Part shown: positions 1 to 8,162 of the stretch, one piece after another
How positions within the stretch are numbered: position 1 is the first letter of the stretch
Layout: every line of letters starts with the position of its first letter
DNA from: AC-32 sp963813435
GTDB lineage: Bacteria > Actinomycetota > Thermoleophilia > Gaiellales > Gaiellaceae
Direction of reading: 5' to 3'
Length of the DNA: 64,000 bases
Assembly: GCA_963813435.1 (NCBI GenBank)
Contig: CAWEYY010000004.1
Span: 310,001-374,000, forward strand
Program-made: the position numbers and the translations under genes
The notes under the pieces: model-generated
What the model was told of the DNA's origin: nothing
Seen by the model: the letters and a program-made list of their open reading frames with translations, nothing else
The model's database searches: none

Positions 1-12
1 GAAAACCCGGAA

Positions 13-753
13 GTGCCGACATACAGCCCCGGTACACTCGCCGCCGTGGCGGTCATGCCCGAAGTGATACCGGACAACACCGTGAGGGTCCTCGACCACG
101 GCTTCGTCCGGCTCGACGACGCGATGGCCGACGACCTGTCCGTGGTGAACGGCGCGCGCGTCAGCTTCGCCCGGCACAAGGACGCGATGGACGAGTCCGA
201 CGAGGGGCTGATCCGCTTCCTGATGCGCGACCGGCACGGCACGCCGTTCGAGCACAACTCGTTCCGCTTCCACATCCGCTGCCCGATCTTCGTCGCGCGC
301 GAGTGGATGCGGCACCGCGTCGGGTCGTTCAACGAGTTCAGCCTCCGTTACGCCCGGGCAACCGACGACTTCTACGTCCCCGAGGCCGACGACGTGCGGA
401 GCCAGATCGGCAAGCCGGGCGCCTACTCGTTCGAGCCCGTCTCCGACGAGGTCGCCGAGGTCACACGCGAGAAGCTGCGGGCCGTCTACGACGCGGCCTA
501 CCAGGCGTACGAGGAGCTCGTCGAGCTCGGCGTGGCCCGCGAGCTCGCGCGCTGCGCGCTTCCGGTCGGCGCCTACACCGAGTTCTACTGGACGATCAAC
601 GCGCGCTCGCTCATGAACTTCCTCTCACTGCGGAACTCCGAGACCGCGCAGCGCGAGATCCGCCGCTACGCGCAGGCGTGCGAGCTGTTCCTCGAGCAAC
701 TGATGCCGGTCACCTACGCCGCCTTCGTGGCCGGCGGCCGCGTCTCGCCCTAG
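13..753 (+). CDS. thyX: Flavin-dependent thymidylate synthase ThyX
   Basis: Makes dTMP from dUMP with methylenetetrahydrofolate, FAD and NADPH, replacing the ThyA/DHFR route in the cytoplasm. The diagnostic ThyX motif RHRxxSxNExSxRY is present as RHRVGSFNEFSLRY at about residues 100-113, preceded by the FAD/dUMP-binding segment around HNSFRFHIRCPIF. Length (246 codons) fits the family. GTG at 13 is the first possible start; ATG at 55 (MPEVIPDN) is equally plausible, since recognisable homology begins near VRVLDHGFVRL, and only 12 bases of upstream sequence are visible. It converges on the anti-sigma gene, the two stop codons overlapping at 750-753. Confidence 0.95.
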   Translation: MPTYSPGTLAAVAVMPEVIPDNTVRVLDHGFVRLDDAMADDLSVVNGARVSFARHKDAMDESDEGLIRFLMRDRHGTPFEHNSFRFHIRCPIFVAREWMRHRVGSFNEFSLRYARATDDFYVPEADDVRSQIGKPGAYSFEPVSDEVAEVTREKLRAVYDAAYQAYEELVELGVARELARCALPVGAYTEFYWTINARSLMNFLSLRNSETAQREIRRYAQACELFLEQLMPVTYAAFVAGGRVSP

Positions 754-1361
754 ACCCTCGCGGTCGCGAGGACGACCGGCTGAGCCCGGCTGCCGCGGAC
801 GTGGCGTGTGACGACCCAGCCCGTGTATCGGCGGAAGCTGTATGGCGCGTTCAGGCGCACTGTCACCGTCTTCCCGTTCGAGCCGAAGGTTCCGCAGCTC
901 GCGGTCGGCTTCCCGTTCCTGGTCAGGAACATCTCGTAATACGCATTCCGGGGCAGCTGCGGGAGGTTGTGAACGACGAGCCTCAGGGGCCAGTTGCCGC
1001 CGTTGTCGAGATCGCCGACGTCGAGCGTTGCCGATGCGCGCGGGGCGGCCTTCGTGCCGTGCATTGCCACAGAGCCGCGGGCATTGAAGTCCCCGCCGTT
1101 CCTGCTGCCGAACGCATAGCCGCCGATGAGCGCGACGAGCGCGATTGCGGCCGCGAGGGCGAGCAGGGCACCGACCCGTCGCCGGGGGAGGCCCTCCTGG
1201 TGGTGGCCGGACGGCTCGGCGTCCGGCTCGAGGAGCGCCGGCGGCAGCTCGGGCGGCGGCCCGGCGAAGACGAGCATCTGGTGCACGCGCTCGAGCCGGG
1301 CGCGCTCCTGCTCGTCCATGTCGTCGCCGACCAGCTCGCGGAAGTCAGGGGGCTGAGTCAT
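750..1361 (-). CDS. RskA-type membrane anti-sigma factor
   Basis: Probable partner that holds the ECF sigma factor encoded just upstream. The 203-residue product has a cytoplasmic N-terminus of about 60 residues, one membrane span at about 63-83 (VGALLALAAAIALVALIGG) and an external RskA-like C-terminal domain rich in beta strands. The N-terminal part (ARLERVHQMLVFAGPPPEL) lacks the HxxxCxxC zinc motif of classical anti-sigma domains, so binding would be zinc-independent, as in SigK/RskA pairs. The ATG at 1361 overlaps the sigma gene stop in an ATGA junction, implying coupled translation. The assignment rests on the C-terminal domain and the gene order. Confidence 0.82.
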   Translation of the reverse strand: MTQPPDFRELVGDDMDEQERARLERVHQMLVFAGPPPELPPALLEPDAEPSGHHQEGLPRRRVGALLALAAAIALVALIGGYAFGSRNGGDFNARGSVAMHGTKAAPRASATLDVGDLDNGGNWPLRLVVHNLPQLPRNAYYEMFLTRNGKPTASCGTFGSNGKTVTVRLNAPYSFRRYTGWVVTRHVRGSRAQPVVLATARV

Positions 1362-1966
1362 CCCAGCTCCTCCAGCAGGTCGGCGAGGCGCGAGAGGGCC
1401 GCGCGCGTCCGCGTCTTGACGGTGCCGAGCGGGATGTCGAGGAACTCGGCCACCTCGGACTGGGAGAGCCCGCTCCAGTAGGCGAGCTCGATCACGGTGC
1501 GCTGGCTCTCCGGGAGATCTTCGAGAGCGCGGTGGACGCGCCACGAGACCCAGTCGGCCTCGGCGAGCTCGGGGGGCCCGGGCTCCGCGGACTCCGTCTC
1601 CGGTGTCTCGACGGGAGGCTCGCTGCGCGCCCGGCTACGGTCGACGATCGCGTTTCGGGCGACCGCGTAGAGCCAGGGGCCGCCGGGGCCGCGCTCGGGC
1701 TTGTAGCTGCGGGCCGCGCGCCAGACCGAGGCGAAGGTCTCCTGGACGGCGTCCTCGGCCCGGCCACGGTCGCCCAGGCGGCGCAGCGCGAGGCCGAACA
1801 TGGGTCGAGCGTAGCGGCGGTAGAGGACCTCGAAGGCGTCGGTGTCGCCGTCACCGGTCCGCTGGATCAGCTCGCCGTCGGATGCCTCGTTCACCCCCAC
1901 GGGGCGAATCGTCTCGTTTACCACCGGGGTGGGCAAGCCCCGACCCACTTCGATTGCGAGTTCCAT
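1358..1966 (-). CDS. ECF RNA polymerase sigma factor (SigK-like)
   Basis: Alternative sigma factor of the extracytoplasmic function type. Region 2 lies at about residues 46-115 (DAFEVLYRRYARPMFGLA, then AEDAVQETFASVWRAA) and region 4 at about 143-196 (LPESQRTVIELAYWSGLSQ, then GTVKTRTRAALSRL). Length of 202 residues is typical. It overlaps the downstream anti-sigma gene by 4 bases and follows the SDR and sodA genes on the same strand, so the four may form an operon linked to oxidative or envelope stress. Start at ATG 1966 is the longest option; an internal GTG at NEASDGEL would still keep region 2. Confidence 0.92.
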   Translation of the reverse strand: MELAIEVGRGLPTPVVNETIRPVGVNEASDGELIQRTGDGDTDAFEVLYRRYARPMFGLALRRLGDRGRAEDAVQETFASVWRAARSYKPERGPGGPWLYAVARNAIVDRSRARSEPPVETPETESAEPGPPELAEADWVSWRVHRALEDLPESQRTVIELAYWSGLSQSEVAEFLDIPLGTVKTRTRAALSRLADLLEELG

Positions 1967-1975
1967 CGCATGGTT

Positions 1976-2635
1976 TTACGTCCGCTCCGCCGCTCTGGAT
2001 TGGAGGAGACGGCCGCCGTCGACGACGAGCGTCGTCCCGGTGACGAAGTCCGCTCCGGCCAGGTAGACGACCGCTCCGGCGACGTCCTCGGGCGAGCCGA
2101 TCCGGCCGACAAGCGTCTCGGCCGCGCGCCGCTCCTCCTCCCCGGGCTCGACGGCCACCGAGCCCGGGGCGACTCCGCACACGCGAATCTCGGGCGCGAG
2201 CGCGCGGGCCAGAACGCGCGTCAGCATCGCCTGGGCCGCCTTGGCCGCGCAGTGGGCCGCGAAGGACGGCCAGGGCTGGTAGGCGGCGACGTCCTCGATC
2301 ATCACCACGCAGCCGAGCGAGGCCCTGAGGTGCGGGGCGGCCGCCTGGGTGACGAAGAAGCTGCCCTTCGCCGTCGCGCCGAACGCGGCGTCCCAGTCGG
2401 CCTCGGTCAGCTCCTCGACCGGCCCGGGAGAGAAGCCCTCGCCGGCCGCGTTCACGAGCAGGTCGAGCCCGCCGAGCTCCACGGCCGCCGTCTCCACGAG
2501 CGCTCGAGCTTGCTCGACGTCCGCGACGTCGCCGTCGACGCGGCCGGCCGCCTTCACCGACCAGCCCTCCTGCTCGAGCCGCGCCGCGACTGCCGACCCG
2601 ACCCGGCCGGTCCCTCCGGTGACGAGGGCCCTCAC
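1976..2635 (-). CDS. Short-chain dehydrogenase/reductase-like protein lacking the catalytic Tyr
   Basis: Rossmann-fold SDR protein of 219 residues. The nucleotide-binding motif TGGTGRVGSA is at residues 6-15 and the NAAG structural motif at 62-65. The active-site YxxxK is replaced by HxxxK (His128, Lys132), and the usual catalytic serine after the central strand is also absent (VMIEDVAAY). It therefore binds NAD(P) but may not be a normal oxidoreductase, or it uses His in place of Tyr. It sits between sodA (3 bases between the two genes) and the sigma gene, suggesting co-transcription. Substrate unknown. Confidence 0.85.
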   Translation of the reverse strand: MRALVTGGTGRVGSAVAARLEQEGWSVKAAGRVDGDVADVEQARALVETAAVELGGLDLLVNAAGEGFSPGPVEELTEADWDAAFGATAKGSFFVTQAAAPHLRASLGCVVMIEDVAAYQPWPSFAAHCAAKAAQAMLTRVLARALAPEIRVCGVAPGSVAVEPGEEERRAAETLVGRIGSPEDVAGAVVYLAGADFVTGTTLVVDGGRLLQSRAAERT

Positions 2636-2638
2636 GCT

Positions 2639-3268
2639 CTAGGTGGCCGGGGCGCCCACCTCCGCGACCGCGCGGTCGAAGCGCGCGGCGACGGCGTCCC
2701 AGTTGACGACGTTCCACCAGGCGCCCAGGTAATCGGGCCGCCTGTTCTGGTACTTGAGGTAGTACGCGTGCTCCCAGACGTCGATGCCGAGGATCGGCAC
2801 GTCGTCGGCGAGGATCGGCGAGTCCTGGTTCGGCGTCGAGTAGACCGCGAGCCCGGTGCCGTCGTGCACGAGCCACGTCCAGCCCGACCCGAAGCGCTTC
2901 ACGCCGGTGTCGTTGACGAGCTGCTTGAGCTCGTCGAGCGAGCCGAACGTGCCGTCGATCGCCTCGGCGAGCGCGCCGCCGGGCGCGCCGCCGCCGTCCG
3001 GGCCCATGATCTCCCAGAAGAGCGAGTGGTTCGCGTGCCCGCCGACGTTGTTGCGTACCGCGGCCTGCTTGTCGTCGGGAAGCGTCTCCAGGTTGGCCAG
3101 CACCTGCTCGATGGACTGGTCGGCCAGCGGCGTGCCGTCGAGCGCTGCGTTGGCGTTGTCCACGTAGGCCTGGTGGTGCTTGTCGTGGTGGACGCGCATC
3201 GTCTGCTCGTCGATGTGCGGCTCGAGCGCGTCGTAGTCGTAGGGAAGGGGTGGAACCTCGAACGCCAT
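2639..3268 (-). CDS. sodA: Superoxide dismutase [Mn/Fe], Mn-type
   Basis: Converts superoxide to oxygen and hydrogen peroxide in the cytoplasm. All four metal ligands are visible: His27 (RVHHDKHH), His80 (GGHANHSLFW), and Asp162 and His166 (DVWEHAYY). Gln in STPNQDSP matches the Mn-type outer-sphere glutamine. The length, 209 residues, is standard. ATG 3268 is preceded by a good ribosome-binding site (GAAAGGAG). It is divergent from a second, unusual SOD gene that starts 100 bases away, so two SODs share one intergenic region. Confidence 0.97.
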   Translation of the reverse strand: MAFEVPPLPYDYDALEPHIDEQTMRVHHDKHHQAYVDNANAALDGTPLADQSIEQVLANLETLPDDKQAAVRNNVGGHANHSLFWEIMGPDGGGAPGGALAEAIDGTFGSLDELKQLVNDTGVKRFGSGWTWLVHDGTGLAVYSTPNQDSPILADDVPILGIDVWEHAYYLKYQNRRPDYLGAWWNVVNWDAVAARFDRAVAEVGAPAT

Positions 3269-3368
3269 GTCTGCTCCTTTCGCGGCGTGGGCCTTCGAGG
3301 CTACCGCCTTTGGGCCCGACCGCGCGGGATATGCTCAGCCGTCCCGCGTTTCTCGAAAGGAGTCGCAG

Positions 3369-3989
3369 TTGGCAACGCTCGCGTTCAACCACGAGGAGAT
3401 CACCGCTCGCGCGCTGAAGCCGGAGCTCCTCGAGCTCGACGGCATCTCGCGCGAGACGATCGAGGCGCACTACAAGCTCTACGAGGGCTACGTCAACAAG
3501 CGCAACGAGATCATGGGCAAGCTGGACGAGGTCGACCTCGCGTCCGCGAACCAGGTCTACTCGGAGGTGCGGGCGCTCAAGGTCGATCTCAGCTTCGCGA
3601 TCGGCGGGATCAAGAACCACGAGCTCTACTTCGAGCACCTCGGCGGCGGAGGCGGCGACCCGGACGGCGCAATCAGGGATCTGATCGTCCGCGACTTCGG
3701 CTCGGTCGCCGACTGGCGTGCCGATCTGAAGGCGACCGGGATGGCCGGCCGCGGCTGGGCGTGGACGGCCTACGACTGGGACGAGGAGCGGCTGTTCAAC
3801 TACGTCGGCGACGCGCAGAACACGTTCCCGATCTGGAATGCGACGCCGCTCGTGGCGCTCGACGTCTACGAGCACGCCTACTATCTCGACTACCGGACCG
3901 ACCGGGCCTCGTACATCGACGCGTTCTTCGACAACCTCGACTGGAACACGGTCAACGACTGGGTCGGCGGCTACCGGATCACCGTGTGA
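3369..3989 (+). CDS. Divergent Fe/Mn superoxide dismutase family protein
   Basis: A 206-residue SOD-fold protein clearly related to, but far from, the neighbouring SodA. The four metal ligands are conserved: His34 (EAHYKLYEGYVN), His84 (IKNHELYFEHLGG), and Asp165 and His169 (DVYEHAYYLDY). The signature context differs (GGIKNH for GGHANH, one residue shorter after the first His), and Gln150 (DAQNTFP) may serve as the second-shell glutamine. TTG 3369 is chosen as start because GAAAGGAG lies just before it and homology begins at once; a TATGCT -10-like box is at 3330. SOD activity is likely but not assured. Confidence 0.88.
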   Translation: MATLAFNHEEITARALKPELLELDGISRETIEAHYKLYEGYVNKRNEIMGKLDEVDLASANQVYSEVRALKVDLSFAIGGIKNHELYFEHLGGGGGDPDGAIRDLIVRDFGSVADWRADLKATGMAGRGWAWTAYDWDEERLFNYVGDAQNTFPIWNATPLVALDVYEHAYYLDYRTDRASYIDAFFDNLDWNTVNDWVGGYRITV

Positions 3990-3996
3990 CGATCCG

Positions 3997-4602
3997 CTGA
4001 CCACCGCGCTCTTCGCACTCGCCGGCTATCTCGCCGGGAGCATTCCCAGCGGCTACTGGCTCGTGCGGGCCTTCCGGGGCGAGGACGTCCGGAAAGCCGG
4101 GAGCGGCAACATCGGGGCGACGAACGTCTGGCGGAGCTACGGCCCCTGGCTCGGGGTGCCCGTGATCGCGATCGACATGGCGAAGGGCTTCGTGCCCGCG
4201 TTTCTGGCGACCGTCTACGTTGGCTCGCTCGCGGGCGTCATCGCGGGGGCGGCGGCGATGCTCGGGCACTGGCGGCCGTTGTTCCTCGGCTTCCAGCGCG
4301 GAGGGAAGATGGTCGCGACCGCGACCGGGGCGTTCTTCGGGGTCGCGCCGCTCGTCGGCGCCATCGCGGCGGTGGTGTGGGCGCTCGTGTTCTTCGCGTT
4401 CCGCTACGCGTCCGTCGCCTCGATCGTGACGGCCCTCGCGGTTCCGGTCGCCGCGGTTGCGCTCGGCGAGCCGTGGCCGGTCATCGTCTTCACCGCGCTC
4501 GCCGCGGTTGCGGTGCTGATCCTCCACCGCACGAACATCGGCCGCCTGCGCGCGGGGACGGAGAAGCGCTTCCGGTTCCGCCGCGGCGCGCAGCCGGTCT
4601 AG
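3997..4602 (+). CDS. plsY: Glycerol-3-phosphate acyltransferase PlsY
   Basis: Membrane enzyme that transfers the acyl group of acyl phosphate to glycerol-3-phosphate, the first step of phospholipid synthesis. The three family motifs are present: GSGNIGATN near the N-terminus, GHWRPLFLGFQRGGK in the middle and HRTNIGRLRAGTE near the end, with about five hydrophobic spans between. No ATG, GTG or TTG lies in frame between the upstream SOD stop (3987-3989) and the first span, so CTG 3997 is proposed as start; the earlier ATG at 3838 would read out-of-frame SOD sequence, and GTG 4063 would cut the first span. Confidence 0.92.
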   Translation: MTTALFALAGYLAGSIPSGYWLVRAFRGEDVRKAGSGNIGATNVWRSYGPWLGVPVIAIDMAKGFVPAFLATVYVGSLAGVIAGAAAMLGHWRPLFLGFQRGGKMVATATGAFFGVAPLVGAIAAVVWALVFFAFRYASVASIVTALAVPVAAVALGEPWPVIVFTALAAVAVLILHRTNIGRLRAGTEKRFRFRRGAQPV

Positions 4603-4617
4603 CTCAAAGCGATAGCT

Positions 4618-5592
4618 CTAGCTGCTGAGCCACTCGCGGAGCTCGGTGTGCCGCTCCGCGGGCTTGCCGCCGTCCAGCTCCTGCCGCAGCTCGGCGGCTG
4701 TGCCGTAGCGCTCGGCTGTCACGTCGTGCGAGTGGATCGTCTCGAGGTTCACCTGGCGCGAGAGCAGGAAGTCCGCGTCGTCGAGCTCCGGGTAGGCGGC
4801 CAGCGCGTCGCGCAGCGAAATCCGCACCGAGTCCTCGACGAACCGCGGCTGGAGGTGCGCGTGCTCGACGACGAACAGCTCGTCCGGCCGCTTCAGGAGC
4901 TCGTAGACCGGGGAGCTCATCGAGCCCTCGACGATCCGCACCAGCTGTTCCGCGTTCACCGTCGAGTCCGTCCCGACGAACAGCGTTCCGCGCCCGCGCT
5001 GGTTGTGGGTCGCCAGCGGCACGAGCTCGAGGATCCGCTCGACGTCGAGGTCGTCGAAGCCCGCTTCGCCGAGCCGGTCGGCCGCGCGCTCGCGGATGAG
5101 GCCCTGCGCGCACGGGCACGCGTTGATCCCGTTGGCCTCGACGCCGACGAGGCTCCGCGTCCTCTCGGACGTGGCCGCCGCGAGGCCGATCAGCGAGACC
5201 ATCTCCTGCGTGGGCAGGTCGGTCACGGGCGTGCGCCGCTCGAGCGGGTAGCGCGCGAGGATCCGCACCTCGGCGCGCAGCGCGCGCTGGCGCTCGACGA
5301 TGTGTGCCGCGATGTGCTCTGCCAGGAGCTCGACGAGCAGCGCCTCGCCGATCACGACCTCCTCGATCGCCTCCTCGAACAGCTCGGGGAAGCGCGACAT
5401 GTGAACGCCCTTGCGCCCGGGCTCGAGGTCGACCGTGCAGTCGATCTCGGCCGCGATCAGCTTCTCGCTCTCGCCGTAGCGGATGCGGATCGCCTTCTGC
5501 ACGCCGCCGACGCCGGTCCGCGACAGCGCGAGCGGCACCTCGGACGGCGATGCCTGAAGATCGTGTGTGAGAAGCTCGCCCCAGTCGCGCAT
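4618..5592 (-). CDS. folE2: GTP cyclohydrolase FolE2 (MptA/type IB)
   Basis: Opens GTP to dihydroneopterin triphosphate, the entry to folate synthesis. Family features are the N-terminal SRTGVGGVQKAIRIRYG segment, the conserved NACPCAQ cysteine motif near residue 160 and EHAHLQPRFVEDSVR toward the end. At 324 residues it is somewhat longer than usual FolE2. ATG 5592 is preferred over ATG 5634 because homologous proteins begin shortly before the ASPSEVPLALSRTG segment. This ATG overlaps, on the opposite strand, the ATG of the next gene in a CATG tetranucleotide. A TAGCGT -10-like box 8 bases upstream suggests a near-leaderless mRNA. Confidence 0.9.
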   Translation of the reverse strand: MRDWGELLTHDLQASPSEVPLALSRTGVGGVQKAIRIRYGESEKLIAAEIDCTVDLEPGRKGVHMSRFPELFEEAIEEVVIGEALLVELLAEHIAAHIVERQRALRAEVRILARYPLERRTPVTDLPTQEMVSLIGLAAATSERTRSLVGVEANGINACPCAQGLIRERAADRLGEAGFDDLDVERILELVPLATHNQRGRGTLFVGTDSTVNAEQLVRIVEGSMSSPVYELLKRPDELFVVEHAHLQPRFVEDSVRISLRDALAAYPELDDADFLLSRQVNLETIHSHDVTAERYGTAAELRQELDGGKPAERHTELREWLSS

Positions 5593-6199
5593 GTCCGACA
5601 ACGCTACCAACGTCGTTCGGGACGACCAGTTCACAAGCCTGGTGCTGCTCGCGTGTCACGACCTGCGTACGCCACTCGCGACCGTTCACGGCTTCGGCCA
5701 GACGCTCGCTCGCCAGGGCGAGCTCGAGGAGACGGCCGCGCGCTACGTCGAGATGATCAACGCCGCCTCCGAGCAGATCGCCGACCTCATCGACGAGCTC
5801 GCGCTCGGCGCGCGGATCGCGGCCGGGCGCTTCGACCCGGGCCTTCACGAGCGCGACACGCTCGAGCTCGCACGCGTGGCGGCAGCAAGGCTGGGCGAGG
5901 AGCGGGTCGTGGTGGACGGCGAGGGCGACGAGATCAGCGTCGACCCCGGCGCGACCGAGCGCGCGATCGCGGCTCTCGCACGCTGTGCCCTCCGACACGG
6001 CGGGCTCGAGCAGGTGCATCTGAGCGTCCACGGCTCCCAGCTCGAGCTCGCTCCCATCACGCCTGCCTCGGCGCCGGTCGTTCTCGGTGAGGACCTCCGG
6101 GATCTCGGGGCGGCGGTCGCCGTGCGCCTCCTGCGCGCGCAGGGAGGCTCGGTCGAGCTGGACGGCGAGACGCTGAGGATCCGGCCGGCGGGGCCGTGA
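5591..6199 (+). CDS. Degenerate histidine-kinase-like protein (HisKA domain)
   Basis: Soluble 202-residue protein with a clear dimerisation/phospho-acceptor helix: the H-box ACHDLRTPLATVHGF places the histidine at residue 23. The following ATPase region is strongly reduced: an ERAIAALARCALRHGG segment stands where the N-box should be but lacks the essential asparagine, and only a faint glycine-rich end (LRAQGGSVELDG) remains. It has no membrane span and no response regulator beside it. It could be phosphorylated by another kinase or be a non-catalytic relic. Start ATG 5591 shares CATG with the divergent folE2 start; its stop overlaps the next gene (GTGA). Confidence 0.72.
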   Translation: MSDNATNVVRDDQFTSLVLLACHDLRTPLATVHGFGQTLARQGELEETAARYVEMINAASEQIADLIDELALGARIAAGRFDPGLHERDTLELARVAAARLGEERVVVDGEGDEISVDPGATERAIAALARCALRHGGLEQVHLSVHGSQLELAPITPASAPVVLGEDLRDLGAAVAVRLLRAQGGSVELDGETLRIRPAGP

Positions 6200-7273
6200 C
6201 GAGCCCCGAGCCGGTCAACGTCCACGAGTACGAGGAGGCGGCCAGGACGCGGCTCGGCCCGGGCGCATACGCGTACTTCGCGGGAGGGGCGGGCGACGAG
6301 CACACGCTGCGGGAGAACTCGGCTGCCTACGCGCGCTGGGAGCTTCGCCCGCGCGTGCTCGTCGACGTGAGCGAGGTCTCGACCGCGACGACCGTCCTCG
6401 GCACGGACGTCTCGATGCCACTGCTCGTCGCGCCCACGGCCTTTCAGCGCCTCGCCGATCCCGAGGGCGAGCTCGCGACCGCGCGGGCCGCGGCGGCGGC
6501 GGGAACCGTGATGTGCGTCTCGACGCTCTCGGGCTCCTCGCCGGCCGAGCTCGCTGCGGCCGCACCGGGCGCGCCGAGATGGTTCCAGCTCTACTGGTCG
6601 CGGGACCACGGCTTCACCGGCGAGCTCGTGGACGCCGTCGTCGAGGCGGGCTTCCGTGCGCTCGTCCTCACGGTCGACCTCCCGGTCGCGGGCCGGCGCG
6701 AGCGCGACATCCGGGAGGCTTTCGCGCTTCCCGACGACCTTGCGATCCCGAACCTCCCGTTCGAGCTCAGGCGGACCGACTTCCACACCGCGCTCCACGA
6801 GAGCGTGGATCCGTCCCTGACGTGGGCCAACCTCGAGTGGCTGCGCTCCCGCTGCCCGCTGCCGCTCGTGATCAAGGGCGTGCTCACCGCCGAGGATGCG
6901 CTCCTGGCAGCAGAGCACGGCGCCGCACGGGATCGTCGTCTCGAACCACGGCGGCCGTCAGCTCGACGGCGTCCCGGCCACGCTCGATGTGCTTCCGGAG
7001 GTCGTCGACGCGGTCGGCGACCGGATCGAGGTGCTGCTGGACGGAGGCGTACGCCGCGGGATCGACGTCGTCAAGGCACTTGCGCTCGGCGCGCGGGTGG
7101 TTCTCGCGGGGCGAGCCGTGATCTGGGGCCTCGCAACTGCGGGCGAAGCCGGAGCGACTCGAGTCCTCGAGCTCCTGAAGGCAGAGATCGAGCTGGGCCT
7201 CACGCTGCTCGGCGCACCGACGCCGGAGGCCGTGACCCGGGCTCACGTGCGGCGCGCCGGCTCGTCCGTATGA
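6196..7273 (+). CDS. FMN-dependent 2-hydroxyacid oxidase/dehydrogenase, frameshifted
   Basis: TIM-barrel flavoenzyme of the lactate/glycolate oxidase family. The first part, in frame with GTG 6196, shows YAYFAGGAGDE, VAPTAFQRLADPEGE, WFQLYWSRD and VIKGVLTAEDALLAAEHGA. The essential GIVVSNHGGRQLDG and VLLDGGVRRGIDVVKALALG segments follow in the +1 frame. Removing one C near 6923-6924 gives a continuous EHGAHGIVVSNHGG, as in intact relatives, so a one-base insertion (sequence error or mutation) breaks the gene. Start and stop overlap neighbours (GTGA and ATGA), so it sits in an operon with the kinase-like gene and the hydrolase. Confidence 0.85.
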
Positions 7274-8162
7274 TCCCGGCCGTGGAACGGGAAGGATCTG
7301 CAAGGACGGCGGACGGCCGCTCGCTCGCGTTCGTCGAGCGCGGCGCGGCCGAGGGCGCACCGGTCATCGTCTGCCACGGCACGCCCGGGAGCCGGTTCGC
7401 GCGGCATCCCGACCCGGAGATCTACGCGCGGCACGGCGTCCGGATGGTCGCCTACGACCGGCCGGGTTACGGAGGCTCGGACCCGCTCGAGGGGCGGTCC
7501 GTCGCCGACGCCGCAGCCGATGTCGCCGCGATCGCGGACGAGCTCGGCTTCGAGCGCTTCGCCGTGGTCGGCGGATCCGGCGGCGCCCCGCACGCGCTCG
7601 CCTGCGGCGCGCTTCTCGGCGACCGCGTCCTGCGCGTCGGCGCGATGGTGACCCCGCGCCGTCGGACACCGACTTCGACTTCTTCGACGGCCTCGCCGAC
7701 CTGAACGTGAAGGAGTTCGGCGCCGCGCTCGAGGGCAAGGAGGCGATCGACGCGTTCATCCAGCCGTACGTCGATGCGCTGCGCAGCGATCCGGACGGCG
7801 TGATCGACCAGGTCGCGAGCGAGCTTCCCGAGGTCGACCGCGAAGTGGCTTCGCGTGAAGAGTTCCGGGCGATCGCGCGGGAGCAGTGGATCGAGGCCGT
7901 CCGGCAGGGCGTGCGAGGGTGGGCCGACGACGATCTCGCCTTCGCCAAGTCGTGGGGGTTCGAGCTCGAGGACGTCGAGGTCGAGGTCGCGCTCTGGCAG
8001 GGCGAGCTGGACGTGCTCGCGCCGCGCACCCACGGCGTCTACGTCGCGAGCCGGCTGCCCAATGCGCGCTTCGAGATCGTCGAGGGCCAGGGACACTTCC
8101 TCGTCGACGAATGGCCGGCCGTGCTCGACTGGCTCAGGGCCGGCGCGGGCGTCGCGACCTAG
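7270..8162 (+). CDS. Alpha/beta hydrolase, frameshifted
   Basis: Serine hydrolase fold: oxyanion HGTPGS segment, YDRPGYGGS strand, and nucleophile elbow GGSGGAPHA. The first frame runs from ATG 7270 to near 7655. Sequence resumes in another frame as APSDTDFDFFDGLADLNVK and continues to the catalytic region DVLAPRTHG (acid) and EGQGHFLVDEWP (His). A single missing base in the CCCC run at 7652-7655 explains the shift. Together with the upstream insertion, two indels fall within 740 bases. Substrate unknown. It is convergent with the ankyrin gene, overlapping by 4 bases. Confidence 0.8.

Noticed and set aside
1145..4000. Very long open frame (951 codons) across the anti-sigma, sigma, SDR and sodA genes on the opposite strand
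   Set aside because: Composition is Arg/Gly/Pro-rich with no family similarity; it is an antisense shadow caused by high GC. The same applies to long frames at 1851-4004, 22273-24693, 30849-33314, 41662-44133 and 53291-54487.
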